From Pseudomonadota bacterium (GTDB lineage: Bacteria > Pseudomonadota > Alphaproteobacteria > Acetobacterales > Acetobacteraceae), in the NCBI GenBank assembly GCA_021801255.1, contig JAJYYH010000020.1, forward strand, positions 1 to 64,000: a stretch of DNA of 64,000 bases. The letters are read 5' to 3'. A model generated the notes under the pieces. It ran no database searches, was not told the DNA's origin, and saw nothing but the letters and a program-made list of their open reading frames with translations. This document shows positions 1 to 9,000 of this stretch, in pieces. The position numbers were made by a program, and so were the translations under genes. The number at the start of each line of letters is the position of its first letter. The first letter of the stretch is position 1.

Positions 1-47
1 TCCGCCTCGCTGAGCCCTTTCTGAAACTGCACCGAATTGCGCGCCAT
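1..47 (-). mobile_element. IS1595-family transposase, N-terminal fragment (cut by window edge)
   Basis: Read on the minus strand from the ATG at 45-47, the first 15 codons give MARNSVQFQKGLSEA, which matches the characteristic start of IS1595-family (DDE, ISNwi1/ISPna2-like) transposases. The rest of the gene lies to the left of the window, so whether it is intact cannot be seen. The 134 bases up to the next gene should hold the element end, but I could not identify a terminal inverted repeat there. The assignment rests on a short but distinctive N-terminus. Confidence 0.6.
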
Positions 48-135
48 TGGCCAACCCCTTGTTAATCCACCGCATCCGAGCAATTGAACCACAACAGAGT
101 CGGCTGAGCAAGGTGCGTAATCAGGAAAGTTTTTG

Positions 136-155
136 GTTCTTTTTTCAAAAAGAAC
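136..155. terminator. AT-rich perfect hairpin downstream of the enoyl-CoA hydratase gene
   Basis: The 9-bp arms 136-144 and 147-155 are perfectly complementary around a 2-base loop, with T- and A-rich flanks. It lies 27 bases beyond the stop codon of the minus-strand operon that ends at 182, and just before the IS1595 transposase start. It could end the operon transcript or be part of the IS end. The stem is AU-rich and therefore weak. Confidence 0.35.
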
Positions 156-181
156 AAAGAGAAAATTTATCTTTGTGGGAT

Positions 182-964
182 CTACTTTCCCTTGAATGCT
201 GGCTTGCGTTTGGCGACGAACGCCTCGCGGGCCTCGCGGTGGTCCTCGGTCATGCCGGTGCGTGCCTGGTGGAAGGCCTCCATGTCGAGGACGTCGGCGA
301 GGCTCGCGGTTTCGGCGGCGAACAGGTTGCGTTTCATATAGGCGTAGGCGAGGCGCGGTCCCTCGGCGAAGCGGCGGGCCAGGGTCTGTGCCTCGTCGAG
401 CAGCGCGCCATCGGGGACCACGCGGGTGACGAGATCGAGGCGATGCGCCTCGCGCGCGTCGATCGGCTCGCCGAGGAGATAGAGTTCACGCGCTTTCGCC
501 GGGCCGGCGAGCTGGGTGAGATGATAGGAGCCGCCGAAATCGCCGGAGAATCCGACGCCCGCGAAGGCGGTGCCGAAGCGCGCGCTCTCGCCGGCGATGC
601 GCAGATCGCAGGCAAGTGCGACGCCGAGACCCGCGCCAAAAGCCGGGCCGTTGATCGCGCCGATGATGATTTTCGGTGACTGGCGCATAAGAACTATCAA
701 ATGATGGCGCTGGCGCAATTCGGCGGCGCGGCGTTCGAGACTGTCATCGCTGCGCGCCGCCATCGCCTTGACATCGCCACCCGCGCAGAAGGCGCGTCCA
801 GCCCCGGTGAGGATGATCGCGGCGATCGCGGGATCGGTCACGGATTTTTGCATCGCGGCGATCAGCGCATCGAGCATTTCACCGGAAAAAGCGTTCAGCC
901 GGTCGGGGCGGTTGAGCGTGAAAATCGCGATGCCAGCATCAACGGTTTCGATCAGATCGGCCAT
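182..964 (-). CDS. Enoyl-CoA hydratase/isomerase family protein (crotonase fold)
   Basis: This 260-residue protein has normal length and fold signatures for a crotonase: the FCAGGD loop at 59-64 forming the CoA/oxyanion pocket and GPAFGAGLG at 106-114. The two catalytic glutamates of classical crotonase are not conserved: the Glu144 position is Gly114 and the Glu164 position is Phe134. An acidic residue appears instead at Asp142 in a GDFGG context, where isomerase-type members (PaaG/ECI-like) carry their acid. It is the last gene of a minus-strand run with two acyl-CoA dehydrogenases and a CoA transferase, so a role in acyl-CoA catabolism is likely. Isomerase or another crotonase chemistry is as likely as hydration. 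Confidence 0.85.
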   Translation of the reverse strand: MADLIETVDAGIAIFTLNRPDRLNAFSGEMLDALIAAMQKSVTDPAIAAIILTGAGRAFCAGGDVKAMAARSDDSLERRAAELRQRHHLIVLMRQSPKIIIGAINGPAFGAGLGVALACDLRIAGESARFGTAFAGVGFSGDFGGSYHLTQLAGPAKARELYLLGEPIDAREAHRLDLVTRVVPDGALLDEAQTLARRFAEGPRLAYAYMKRNLFAAETASLADVLDMEAFHQARTGMTEDHREAREAFVAKRKPAFKGK

Positions 965-1000
965 GGATGTTTTCCTCCTCGCATAATTGCCGCGTGTTGT

Positions 1001-1765
1001 TCAGGCGAGTAGCCGCGCGCGCAACCGCTCGCAAGCGGCCTGATCGAGACCCAGCATGGCGGCGAAATAATGCTCGGTCGAGCCATAGCGCCCGGCGATC
1101 TCGGCGAACGCCGCTTCCAGCAATTCCGCATGCACGCGCAACAGCGGAGCCGCGAGTTCGGGCGGCAGGCCGCGCGCGATCTCGCTTTCCGGCTGCCAGA
1201 GCCGATTGGTGGCGAGATAATCCGCCAGAATATCCTCCCAGTCGACACCAAGCGCGGTCAGGATGAGGGCGGCGCCAAATCCGGTGCGGTCCTTGCCAGC
1301 CGAGCAGTGGAACAGGAGTGGGGTGAAATCGGGCTGGAGCAAAAGCTGGAACACCGCCCGATAGCTCGCCGTGTGGTCGTTGACATAGGCGAGATAGGCG
1401 CGCCGCAGCAGCGCCAGAACGTCTTCGCCGCTGGCCTTGCCGGTGGCGACGATATCGGCGAGCGAGGCGCCCACGCGAGGCTCGATCGGCAACGAATGCA
1501 CCGCGACACCCGCGATGCCGCGCAGCAGGGAGGGCGCATGCGCGCGCTCGCGCCGGCCGCGGAAATCGCAGATCGTGCGCAGGCCGAGTGCCGCGAGGCG
1601 GCGCTGATCGGCGAGCGTGAGGCGGGCCAGGCTGGCGGCGCGAAACACCTGGCCGAAACGCACGACGCGGCCATCCGCGGCGCGATAGCCGCCGAGATCG
1701 CGGACATTGCTCGCCCCTTCGAGCGGCAGGACGCGCGGTAAATCGGCGCTCGGCACTTCGTTCAT
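1001..1765 (-). CDS. Tyrosine/serine protein phosphatase (IphP-like, Y_phosphatase3 family)
   Basis: This 254-residue cytoplasmic protein has the family N-terminus (GASNVRDLGGY at 17-27) and the P-loop signature HCSAGKDRTG at 153-162. Cys154 would be the nucleophile and Arg160 the phosphate-binding residue (CX5R). Family members hydrolyse phosphotyrosine and, in some cases, phosphoinositides. Its ATG overlaps the stop codon of the upstream FMN reductase gene by four bases, so it is translationally coupled to it and part of the catabolic operon. Why a phosphatase sits there is unclear; a regulatory or housekeeping role is possible. No signal peptide is seen. Confidence 0.85.
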   Translation of the reverse strand: MNEVPSADLPRVLPLEGASNVRDLGGYRAADGRVVRFGQVFRAASLARLTLADQRRLAALGLRTICDFRGRRERAHAPSLLRGIAGVAVHSLPIEPRVGASLADIVATGKASGEDVLALLRRAYLAYVNDHTASYRAVFQLLLQPDFTPLLFHCSAGKDRTGFGAALILTALGVDWEDILADYLATNRLWQPESEIARGLPPELAAPLLRVHAELLEAAFAEIAGRYGSTEHYFAAMLGLDQAACERLRARLLA

Positions 1766-2334
1766 GGCTTGAGACGCATGCGGGCAAACTCCACCACCTG
1801 GCGCCCGACGGTCTCCAACTGACGGCGCACGGCCTCATCCGTGCAGTTGCCATCAGCATCGAAGAACGGCTGGGCGGAATTGATCGCCGCGCCAAACGGC
1901 GTTGGCCAGCCACGCAGCGCATGTACCACCGAACGCAGCGCCACCAGCGTCGTCCCCGTCGCCTGCCAGCCCTGGGCGCAGACGATGCAGCCGACAGCGC
2001 GGCCTTCGAGATAGGGCCGGGGATCATCGCGCAACGCCTCGATATAGTCGATGGCGTTCTTGATCATTCCCGAGATCGTGCCGTGATAGCCGGGCGAGGC
2101 GATGACCAGACCATGACAGCGCCGCACCAGTTCGACGAAGCGCGCGGCCGCGGGGGCAAGCGTCGCCTCGGCCGGGTCGTACATCGGCAATTGCAAGGCG
2201 GCGCCGCCGATCATTGCGGTCTCGGCGCCTGCGGCGCGCGCCGCATCGAGTGCCACTTTCAGGATCCGCTCGGTCGACGACCCGGCGCGGGTGGTGCCGC
2301 CAATGCCGAGAATGAAAGGCGTTTTTGTCATCAT
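1762..2334 (-). CDS. NADPH-dependent FMN reductase family protein
   Basis: About 190 residues with a flavodoxin-like fold. The N-terminal FILGIGGTTRAGSST segment is the FMN phosphate-binding loop, ASPGYHGTISGMIKNAIDY is the conserved second flavin-contact region, and LPMYDP lies between them. Such enzymes (ArsH/SsuE/chromate reductase-like) pass electrons from NADPH to FMN or quinones. The start is set at one of two adjacent ATGs (2332-2334 or 2329-2331), preceded by GGGA; an in-frame GTG at 2356-2358 overlapping the upstream stop codon is an alternative that adds eight residues. In this operon it could supply reduced flavin, but no partner monooxygenase is visible. Confidence 0.85.
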   Translation of the reverse strand: MMTKTPFILGIGGTTRAGSSTERILKVALDAARAAGAETAMIGGAALQLPMYDPAEATLAPAAARFVELVRRCHGLVIASPGYHGTISGMIKNAIDYIEALRDDPRPYLEGRAVGCIVCAQGWQATGTTLVALRSVVHALRGWPTPFGAAINSAQPFFDADGNCTDEAVRRQLETVGRQVVEFARMRLKP

Positions 2335-2354
2335 CTGAGTCCCACGCGCGCTGC

Positions 2355-3593
2355 TCACGCTGCAGCCGTGGCGGGGGATGGGAGATCGGCGAGGATGGCA
2401 GCGATCACCGCCGCCTCAAGCCCGGCTTCCTCGAGAATTTCCGCGGTGTGCTCGCCAAGCCGCGGGGCGTGATGGCGGATGGTGAAGGGATCATCCTCGA
2501 AGGAAACCGGCCGACGCACGCTGCGATAGCGTCCCTCGCTCGGATGCTCGGCCTCGCCGAACAGACCAACCGCGGTGACATGCGGATCCGCGGGCAAATC
2601 ATCCAACCGCAGCACTGGCATGCAGGGTATCGAAACGCTATCGCAGAACGCCACCCACTCGGCGGTGCTGTGTCGGGGTGCTTCCTCCTCGATCACCGCG
2701 TAGAGCGCGTCGATATTCTGCACCCGCTCGGCGAGTTCGGCGAAGCGGGGATCGCTCTTGAATTCGACGCGCCCGGTGAAATCGTAGAAATCGCGCCAGT
2801 TGCGATCGGTATAGGGCAGGATGCAGGCATAGCCGTCGGCGGTGCGATAGGGCTTGCGCCTGGCGTTCAGCAATCGCCCGAAACCCGCCTTGCCAAGCGG
2901 GGGGATGAAGGCGGCCCCGGTAATATGCTCGATCAGATTGAACTCGATCGTGGTCTCGAACATCGGCACCTCGATCGTCTGCCCGCCACCGCCCCGGGCG
3001 CGGGCGAAAAGCGCGGCGAGGATGGAATAGGCGATCGCCTGGCCCGCGAGCTTGTCGCAGACCACCGTCGGCACATAGCGCGGCACGCCATCGATCTCGG
3101 CGAACAAGGCGCTGATGCCAGAGCCCGCCTGGATCAGATCGTCATAGGCGGCCTTTTCCCCATAGGGGCCTTGGGCGGAAAACCCGTAGGCGCCACAATA
3201 GATGATATCCGGCTTCAACGCGCGCACGCGGGCGGCAGCGAAGCCGAGCCGCGCGATCGCCTGGGGGCGGATATTGTGGAGAAAGACATCCGCGCCGGCG
3301 ATCAGCCGCTCGAGCGCCGCGCGATGGGGCGCGCGCTTGAGATCGAGCACGACACTGCGCTTGTTGCGATGCAGGTTGAGAAAAACCCCGCTCATGCCAG
3401 GCGAGCGGGCGGGGCGATAGCGGCGCAGCAGATCGCCCTCGGGGCTTTCGATCTTGATCACGTCGGCGCCGAGATCGGCAAGGATATGGCTCGCGAACGG
3501 CCCCATGATGACGGTGGTGAGATCGAGCACGCGCACGCCCGCGAGCGGCCCGCCCTTCTGCTCAGGCCCCCCCTTCTGCTCAGGCTCGGCCAT
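2355..3593 (-). CDS. CaiB/BaiF family (class III) CoA transferase
   Basis: The 412 residues match the family length. The N-terminal Rossmann segment LAGVRVLDLTTVIMGPFAS (17-35) and LADLGADVIKIE (38-49) are diagnostic, and the catalytic aspartate is Asp151 in the YDDLIQA motif. The enzyme moves CoA between acyl-CoAs and free carboxylic acids. An 18-bp direct duplication near the start encodes EQKGGP twice (residues 5-16) in front of the conserved domain. It sits between a heterodimeric acyl-CoA dehydrogenase and the FMN reductase in one minus-strand operon, consistent with activating the operon's carboxylic acid substrate. That substrate is unknown. Confidence 0.9.
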   Translation of the reverse strand: MAEPEQKGGPEQKGGPLAGVRVLDLTTVIMGPFASHILADLGADVIKIESPEGDLLRRYRPARSPGMSGVFLNLHRNKRSVVLDLKRAPHRAALERLIAGADVFLHNIRPQAIARLGFAAARVRALKPDIIYCGAYGFSAQGPYGEKAAYDDLIQAGSGISALFAEIDGVPRYVPTVVCDKLAGQAIAYSILAALFARARGGGGQTIEVPMFETTIEFNLIEHITGAAFIPPLGKAGFGRLLNARRKPYRTADGYACILPYTDRNWRDFYDFTGRVEFKSDPRFAELAERVQNIDALYAVIEEEAPRHSTAEWVAFCDSVSIPCMPVLRLDDLPADPHVTAVGLFGEAEHPSEGRYRSVRRPVSFEDDPFTIRHHAPRLGEHTAEILEEAGLEAAVIAAILADLPSPATAAA

Positions 3594-4646
3594 CTAGGCC
3601 CCCGCCAGCATCGGCCACAGCGCCTCGCCACCGGCTTGCATGACGCGGGCTCCGATGACGCGCTGCCACTCGGCCTCGTTGCCGCATTCATCGCGCCACG
3701 ACCACAACCGGCGCGTGAGGAAATGCAAAGGATGCTCCTGCGTAAAACCCATCGCGCCATGCACCTGATGGACGATTTCAGCGATTTTCCCTGCAGCCTC
3801 CCCGACGCGTGCCTTGGCCAGGGCCGCGGCGAATTCGACATCCGCCCCACCCCACGCCTCGAGGGCCTGATCAGCCGCGGCGGTGGCGGCGGCGAATTGC
3901 CCGGCGGCGCTGGCGAGCATGTGCTGCACCGCCTGGAACTTGCCGATCGGGCGGCCGAACTGCTGGCGCTCATTGGCATAAAGGAGAGCATAATCGAGCG
4001 CCCGCTCCATCGCGCCGACCATCTGCTGGGCGCGCAAAATCGCGCCCAGCGGGCGCAGGCCGGGCGCGGCGAGCCTGGGCGCCGGACGCAGCGCCACCGG
4101 CCGGACGCCCGCGAGATGGCGCTTCGGGCGCGGCTCGAAAGCGAGGTTGCGCCGCTGGGGCAAGGCAGCCTCGGGCGGCGCGACCAATGCCAGATGGCGC
4201 CCGCCCGCGGCATCCTCGGCGACCACCAGCAGCCACGCGACATCGCCCCAGGGGACCGCTCCGGCATCGCCGTCAAGAATGGCGTTATCGCCGGCACCCC
4301 GGAGGCCGGTCGGCGGCGTCGCGGAGAAGCTCACCGGCTGCGCCAGCGGCTTTTCCCCGGTGGCAACCCAGAGCGCATTGCCCAGCATGGTCTCGGCGAG
4401 CGGCAGCGGCAGGGCGTGGAAGCCGCTCCGGCGCACCAGACGCAGCGCATCGCCCGGCGCTAGCCCCGCGCCCCCCGCCGTCTCGGGCACCATCGCCAGC
4501 GGCAGACCCGCCGCCGCCACCGCCTGCCACAGATTTTCCGGCCACGCTCCGGTCTCGGCCGCCGCGCGTGCCTCGCGTGTCAGATGCTGGGCAAACAGGC
4601 GGTCCGCCTGATCGAGCAGGATGCGGGAAATTTCTTGTGTCTCCAT
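3594..4646 (-). CDS. Acyl-CoA dehydrogenase family protein, short (beta-like) subunit
   Basis: About 350 residues, shorter than a standalone acyl-CoA dehydrogenase. The C-terminal half keeps family features (ERQQFGRPIGKFQAVQHMLA and IHQVHGAMGFTQEHPL), while the N-terminal half is diverged. This is the pattern of the beta-like chain in alpha2beta2 dehydrogenases such as the steroid-degrading FadE pairs. The start ATG at 4644-4646 is preceded by GAGGAG at good spacing; a GTG 15 bases upstream is a weaker choice. It lies directly downstream of the long ACAD gene and one base from the CoA transferase gene, so the two dehydrogenase chains probably form one enzyme. Confidence 0.85.
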   Translation of the reverse strand: METQEISRILLDQADRLFAQHLTREARAAAETGAWPENLWQAVAAAGLPLAMVPETAGGAGLAPGDALRLVRRSGFHALPLPLAETMLGNALWVATGEKPLAQPVSFSATPPTGLRGAGDNAILDGDAGAVPWGDVAWLLVVAEDAAGGRHLALVAPPEAALPQRRNLAFEPRPKRHLAGVRPVALRPAPRLAAPGLRPLGAILRAQQMVGAMERALDYALLYANERQQFGRPIGKFQAVQHMLASAAGQFAAATAAADQALEAWGGADVEFAAALAKARVGEAAGKIAEIVHQVHGAMGFTQEHPLHFLTRRLWSWRDECGNEAEWQRVIGARVMQAGGEALWPMLAGA

Positions 4647-4657
4647 GGCAGCGCTCC

Positions 4658-5806
4658 TCACCGTAGCCCGAGGCCGCGGGCGATCATGCCGCGCAGGATC
4701 TCGCGCGTGCCGCCGCGCAGCGTGAACGAGGGCGCGTGCAGCGTGACATGGGCCAGCGTCTCGGCAAACCGGTCGTCCTCCTCGAGGCTCGGCTCGCAGG
4801 AGACCAGCAGGCGCGCGATTTCGGGAATTTCACGCTCGAACTGGGTGCCGACATCCTTGACCAGGGCGGCCTCGACGGCGGGATTTTCCCCCCGGTCGAG
4901 CAGCCCCGCAACCGCTGTGGACATCCTGAGCAGGGCGGCAAGATGGGCAACCAGCCGCCCCAGCGCTTCCGCGCTACGCGGATCGTCTTGCCCGCGCAGC
5001 CGCTCGATCAGTTCGACCAGAAGGCGATAGTCGGAGAGGAATCGGTCCGGCCCCGAGCGCTCGAAGGCAAGCTCCGAGGTCACCATGCGCCACCCCTCCC
5101 CAACCGCGCCCACCCGCATGTCATCGGGAACACGATAATCCTGGAACACCACTTCGTTGAACTCATGCCCGCCGGAGAGATTATGGATCGGCCGCACGCT
5201 GACGCCAGGGCGCGCGAGATCGATGATGAATTCCGTCAGTCCGCCATGCCGATCCGGCCCGGCCTCGCCGGTGCGGGTCAGCGCGATGAGGTAGTGCGCG
5301 CGGTGGGCGTTCGAGGTCCAGATCTTGGCGCCGTTGATCACCCATTCCGCGTCGTCGCGCACCGCGCGGGTGCGCACCGCGGCGAGGTCGGAGCCGGAAT
5401 CGGGCTCGCTCATGCCGATCGCGAAAAAGCACTCGCCCGCCGCGATCCGGGGCAGGATCTCGCGCTTTACCCGCTCACCGCCATGGCGCAGGATCTGCGG
5501 CCCGGACTGGCGATCGGCGATCCAATGGGCGCCACAGGGAGCGCCCGCGGCAAGCATCTCGGCGGTGACGACGAAGCGCACGAGGCTCGACTGCTCCGCC
5601 CCGCCATAGGCGCTTGGCCAGGTGATGCCGATGAACCCCGCCGCCCCGGCGCGGCGGCTGAACGCGGGATCGAAGGAATTCCACGAATTGCGGTGCGCGG
5701 CATAGTGCCCCGCCGCCCGCTCGGCCCGCAAAAACGCCCGCACCCGCGCCCGCGCCTCCGCCGCCGCTCGCGGCAGCTCGACCGCATCAAACCGCAATCC
5801 TTGCAT
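4658..5806 (-). CDS. Acyl-CoA dehydrogenase family protein, long (alpha-like) subunit
   Basis: About 382 residues from the ATG at 5804-5806, which has GGAGG just upstream. The reading frame stays open to 5923, but that extension is encoded by a REP-like repeat and is rejected. Family motifs include FFAIGMSEPDSGSDLA for FAD and substrate binding, WVINGAKIWTSNAH, and a C-terminal GGTREILRGMIARGLGLR. As in many FadE alpha chains, the residue before the final GT is glycine rather than the Glu376 of medium-chain dehydrogenase, so the base must lie elsewhere. It is the first gene of the 5806-182 operon and probably forms a heteromer with the next gene's product. Confidence 0.88.
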   Translation of the reverse strand: MQGLRFDAVELPRAAAEARARVRAFLRAERAAGHYAAHRNSWNSFDPAFSRRAGAAGFIGITWPSAYGGAEQSSLVRFVVTAEMLAAGAPCGAHWIADRQSGPQILRHGGERVKREILPRIAAGECFFAIGMSEPDSGSDLAAVRTRAVRDDAEWVINGAKIWTSNAHRAHYLIALTRTGEAGPDRHGGLTEFIIDLARPGVSVRPIHNLSGGHEFNEVVFQDYRVPDDMRVGAVGEGWRMVTSELAFERSGPDRFLSDYRLLVELIERLRGQDDPRSAEALGRLVAHLAALLRMSTAVAGLLDRGENPAVEAALVKDVGTQFEREIPEIARLLVSCEPSLEEDDRFAETLAHVTLHAPSFTLRGGTREILRGMIARGLGLR

Positions 5807-5861
5807 TCCCGCCTCCCCGCCGTCCTCGCCAACCATCCCGCCAAACGCCTCACCCCGCAAG

Positions 5862-5912
5862 GGAAGGCCAGGGCTCTGCCCTGGACCCGCTGGGGCCAGC
5901 GGCCCCATACCC
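5862..5912. repeat. REP-like double-hairpin repeat, copy A
   Basis: The first hairpin is built on CAGGGCTCTGCCCTG and the second on TGGGGCCAGCGGCCCCA, joined by the linker GACCCGC. The same bipartite core recurs at 6027-6070, 55441-55483 and 60808-60855, with fragments elsewhere. It lies in the leader between the acyl-CoA dehydrogenase start (5806) and the end of the RND pump gene (6084). Confidence 0.75.
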
Positions 5913-6026
5913 GGCTCCCCCATCTCACACAGCCGTGAGTGCTGCCAAACTGTCAGCCGATCCGACGGTCGCTATATCCCCGCCGTCCTTGGACCCCTTG
6001 TCGTAGACGCAAACCTCCACTCCATG

Positions 6027-6070
6027 ATGGGGGTCTGGGGCCTCAGGCCCCAGCGGGTCGAGGACAGCGC
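6027..6070. repeat. REP-like repeat, copy B (second hairpin only)
   Basis: This copy is in the opposite orientation to copy A. It consists of GGTCTGGGGCCTCAGGCCCCAG followed by CGGGTCGAGG and partial remains of the first arm. It ends 14 bases before the stop codon of the RND gene, so the REP pair 5862-6070 fills the gap between two minus-strand operons and may act as a terminator or mRNA stabiliser. Confidence 0.65.
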
Positions 6071-6083
6071 CCGCGCCTTGCGT

Positions 6084-9000
6084 TTACCGTCCCATGGGAT
6101 CGCGGAGCACGACGTAGATCGCTGGGATCACCAGCACGGTGAGCAGGGTCGAGGAGGCAAGGCCGAACAGCAGCGAGATGGCGAGCCCCTGGAAGATCGG
6201 GTCGGGCAGGATGGTGGCCGCGCCGATCATCGCCGAGAGCGCGGTGAGCAGGATCGGTTTGAAGCGGATGGCGCCGGCGTCGAGCAGCACCTCGCGCAGC
6301 GGCTTCTCGCCGCGGCCGTGGCGGATGAAATCGACGAGGAGGATCGAGTTGCGCACGATGATGCCGGCGAGCGCGATGAAACCGATCATCGAGGTCGCGG
6401 TGAAGGGCGCGTCGAGCAGCCAGTGGCCGGGCAGGATGCCGATCAGCGTGAGCGGGATCGGCGTCAGGATCATCAGCGGGATCTTGAAGCTCTGGAATTG
6501 CGCGACGACGAGGATGTAGATGCCGAGAATGGCGACGCCGAAGGCCGCCCCCATGTCGCGGAACGTCACATAGGTGATTTCCCATTCGCCGTCCCAGAGC
6601 AGGGTGGGGTGGGCCTCGTCGTCGGGCTGGCCGCGAAAGCGGATCTCCGGCCGGCCGAGCTTGCCCCAATCGTGCCTTGCGATCAGCTTATCGACCGCCA
6701 GCATGCCGTAGATCGGTGACTCGAAACTGCCGGCAAGCTCGCCGGTTACCATATCGGCGAAATGGCCGTCGCGGCGAAACAGCGTGCGCGAGCCGGTTTC
6801 TCGGGTAACCTTGACCACCTGGCCGAGTTCGACGACACCACGCGCGCCGGGCAGCGTGTTGGCCGGCACCGGGGTCGCCGCCAGCCGCTCGTTCCAGCTC
6901 AGGTCGCGCTTGGGCAGGCCGATCGCGATTTCGATCGGCAGCCGCTCCTCGCCACGATAGGAGTAGCCGACCGGCACGCCGCCGAACAGCGCCTGGATCG
7001 AGTCATAAACATCACTTTGCTCGACGCGGAAATAGTCGAGTTCCGGCTGGTCGATGGCGATATGCAGCTGCGGCTCGCGATGACCGTAGGAATCATCGAC
7101 ATCGACGATGAAGGGGACGGACTTGAAGATGGATTTCACCTCCTCGGCAACCGCGCGTCGGGTTTTCACGTCAGGGCCATAGATCTCGGCGAGCAATGTC
7201 GCCAGCACCGGCGGTCCGGGCGGCATTTCCACCACTTTCAGCACAGCCCCTTGCGGGAGTTGCAGCGCCGCGAGCTTGCGGCGGAGATCGAGGGCGATGG
7301 CGTGGCTGGCCCGCTGGCGTTCCGCTTTGGGCGCAAGCACAATATGCAGCCCGCCCAGCCAGGGTTCCTCGCGCGCGTAATAATGGCGCACCAGACCGTT
7401 GAAATCATAGGGCTCGGGGGTGCCGGCATAGGTCTGGATCGCCTTGACTTCGGGCAGCGTCTCGACGATGCGCGCCGCCGCCGCGAGGCGCTGCTCGGTC
7501 TCCTCGAGGCTGGCGCCGGCGGGCAGATCGAGCAGCACGCTCAGTTCCGATTTATTATCGACCGGCAGCAGCTTGACGGTGACGTTCTCGGTATAGAAAA
7601 GTCCGCAGACGGCGACGGTGGCGAAGCCCACCAGCAGCAGAAAACTCCAGGCGAGCGGGCGTGAGCGCAGCAACGGCCCGGCGATATGGCGATAGAGGCG
7701 CCCGAGGACGCCCTCGCCATGGCCATGGGCGCTGCCAGCGGGGAGCGACGCTGCCTTGCTCCGCGCCTTTTTCGCCCCCGGCGCGAGTTTGAGCATCAGC
7801 CACGGCGCCACCACCATGGCGACGAAGAAGGAAAACAGCATCGCGGCGGAGGCGTTCGCCGGGATCGGCGCCATGTAGGGCCCCATTAGCCCGGAGACGA
7901 ACAGCATCGGCAACAGCGCGGTCACTACCGTGAGGGTTGCGACCACGGTCGGGTTGCCGACCTCGGCCACCCCCTCGATCGCCGCCTGGATGCGCGGCCG
8001 ACCGTCGGCCATCGCCCAGTGCCGCGCGATATTCTCGACCACGACGATGGCGTCATCAACGAGAATGCCGATCGCGAAAATCAGCGCGAACAGTGACACC
8101 CGGTTGATGGTGTAGCCCATCATCTCGGCGGAAAAGAGCGTCAACAGGATCGTCGTCGGAATGACGACGAGCGTTACCAGCCCCTCGCGCCAGCCGACCG
8201 CGAAGGAGATCAAGACGACGATCGAGACGGTGGCGAGCGCGAGATGAAAGAGCAGCTCGTTGGCCTTTTCGTTCGCGGTGACGCCGTAATCGCGCGTCAC
8301 CTCGACCGCGATGTCGCTCGGAATGAGCTGGCCCTCAAGGCTTTTCACCCGCGCCACGATGGCGTTCGCCACCACCACCGCATTGGCCCCCGAGCGTTTG
8401 GCGAGGGCGAGGCTCACCGCCGGCGTCTCGCGCCAGCCGCCCTTCTTGTCGGGGAGCAGATTGAAAACGTGGTTTTCCTCGACCGAACCACCGACGACCA
8501 CCTGCGCGACATCATGGACATAGACCGGCCTACCGTCGCGCGTGGTAATCAGCAGCAAGCCGATATCGGGGATGCCCAGCATGGTCTGGCCCGCCGTCAC
8601 CGTGCGCATCGCCCCGAGATCGCGCACGGAGCCCGCAACGAAGGAGCGGTTGGCGTCGCGCACCTTGGCGATGAGCTGTTGCAAGGTAACGCCATAGAGC
8701 GAGAGTTTCTCGGGATCGGGCTCGACGCGGATCTGCTCGGGATCGGTGCCGGCGATATAGCTCAGGCCGATATTCTCGGTTTTAATCATCTCCGATTGCA
8801 GCTTGCTCGCGAGCTGATAGAGATCGGTCTGCCGCCAGCGCCCCTCGGCGCCGGGCTTGGGCGAGAGGGTCAAAACGACGGTCGCGACGTCGTTGATGCC
8901 GTGCCCGACGATCAAGGGCTGCGGAATACCGATCGGGATGCGATCAAGATTGGCGCGGACCTTGTCGTTGACCCGGAGCACGGCATCATCCTCGCCGGTG

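Noticed and set aside
2325-4463. A 712-residue open frame on the plus strand
   Set aside because: It is antisense to the CoA transferase and acyl-CoA dehydrogenase genes; its content is the Arg/Gly/Ala-rich composition typical of shadow frames in GC-rich DNA.
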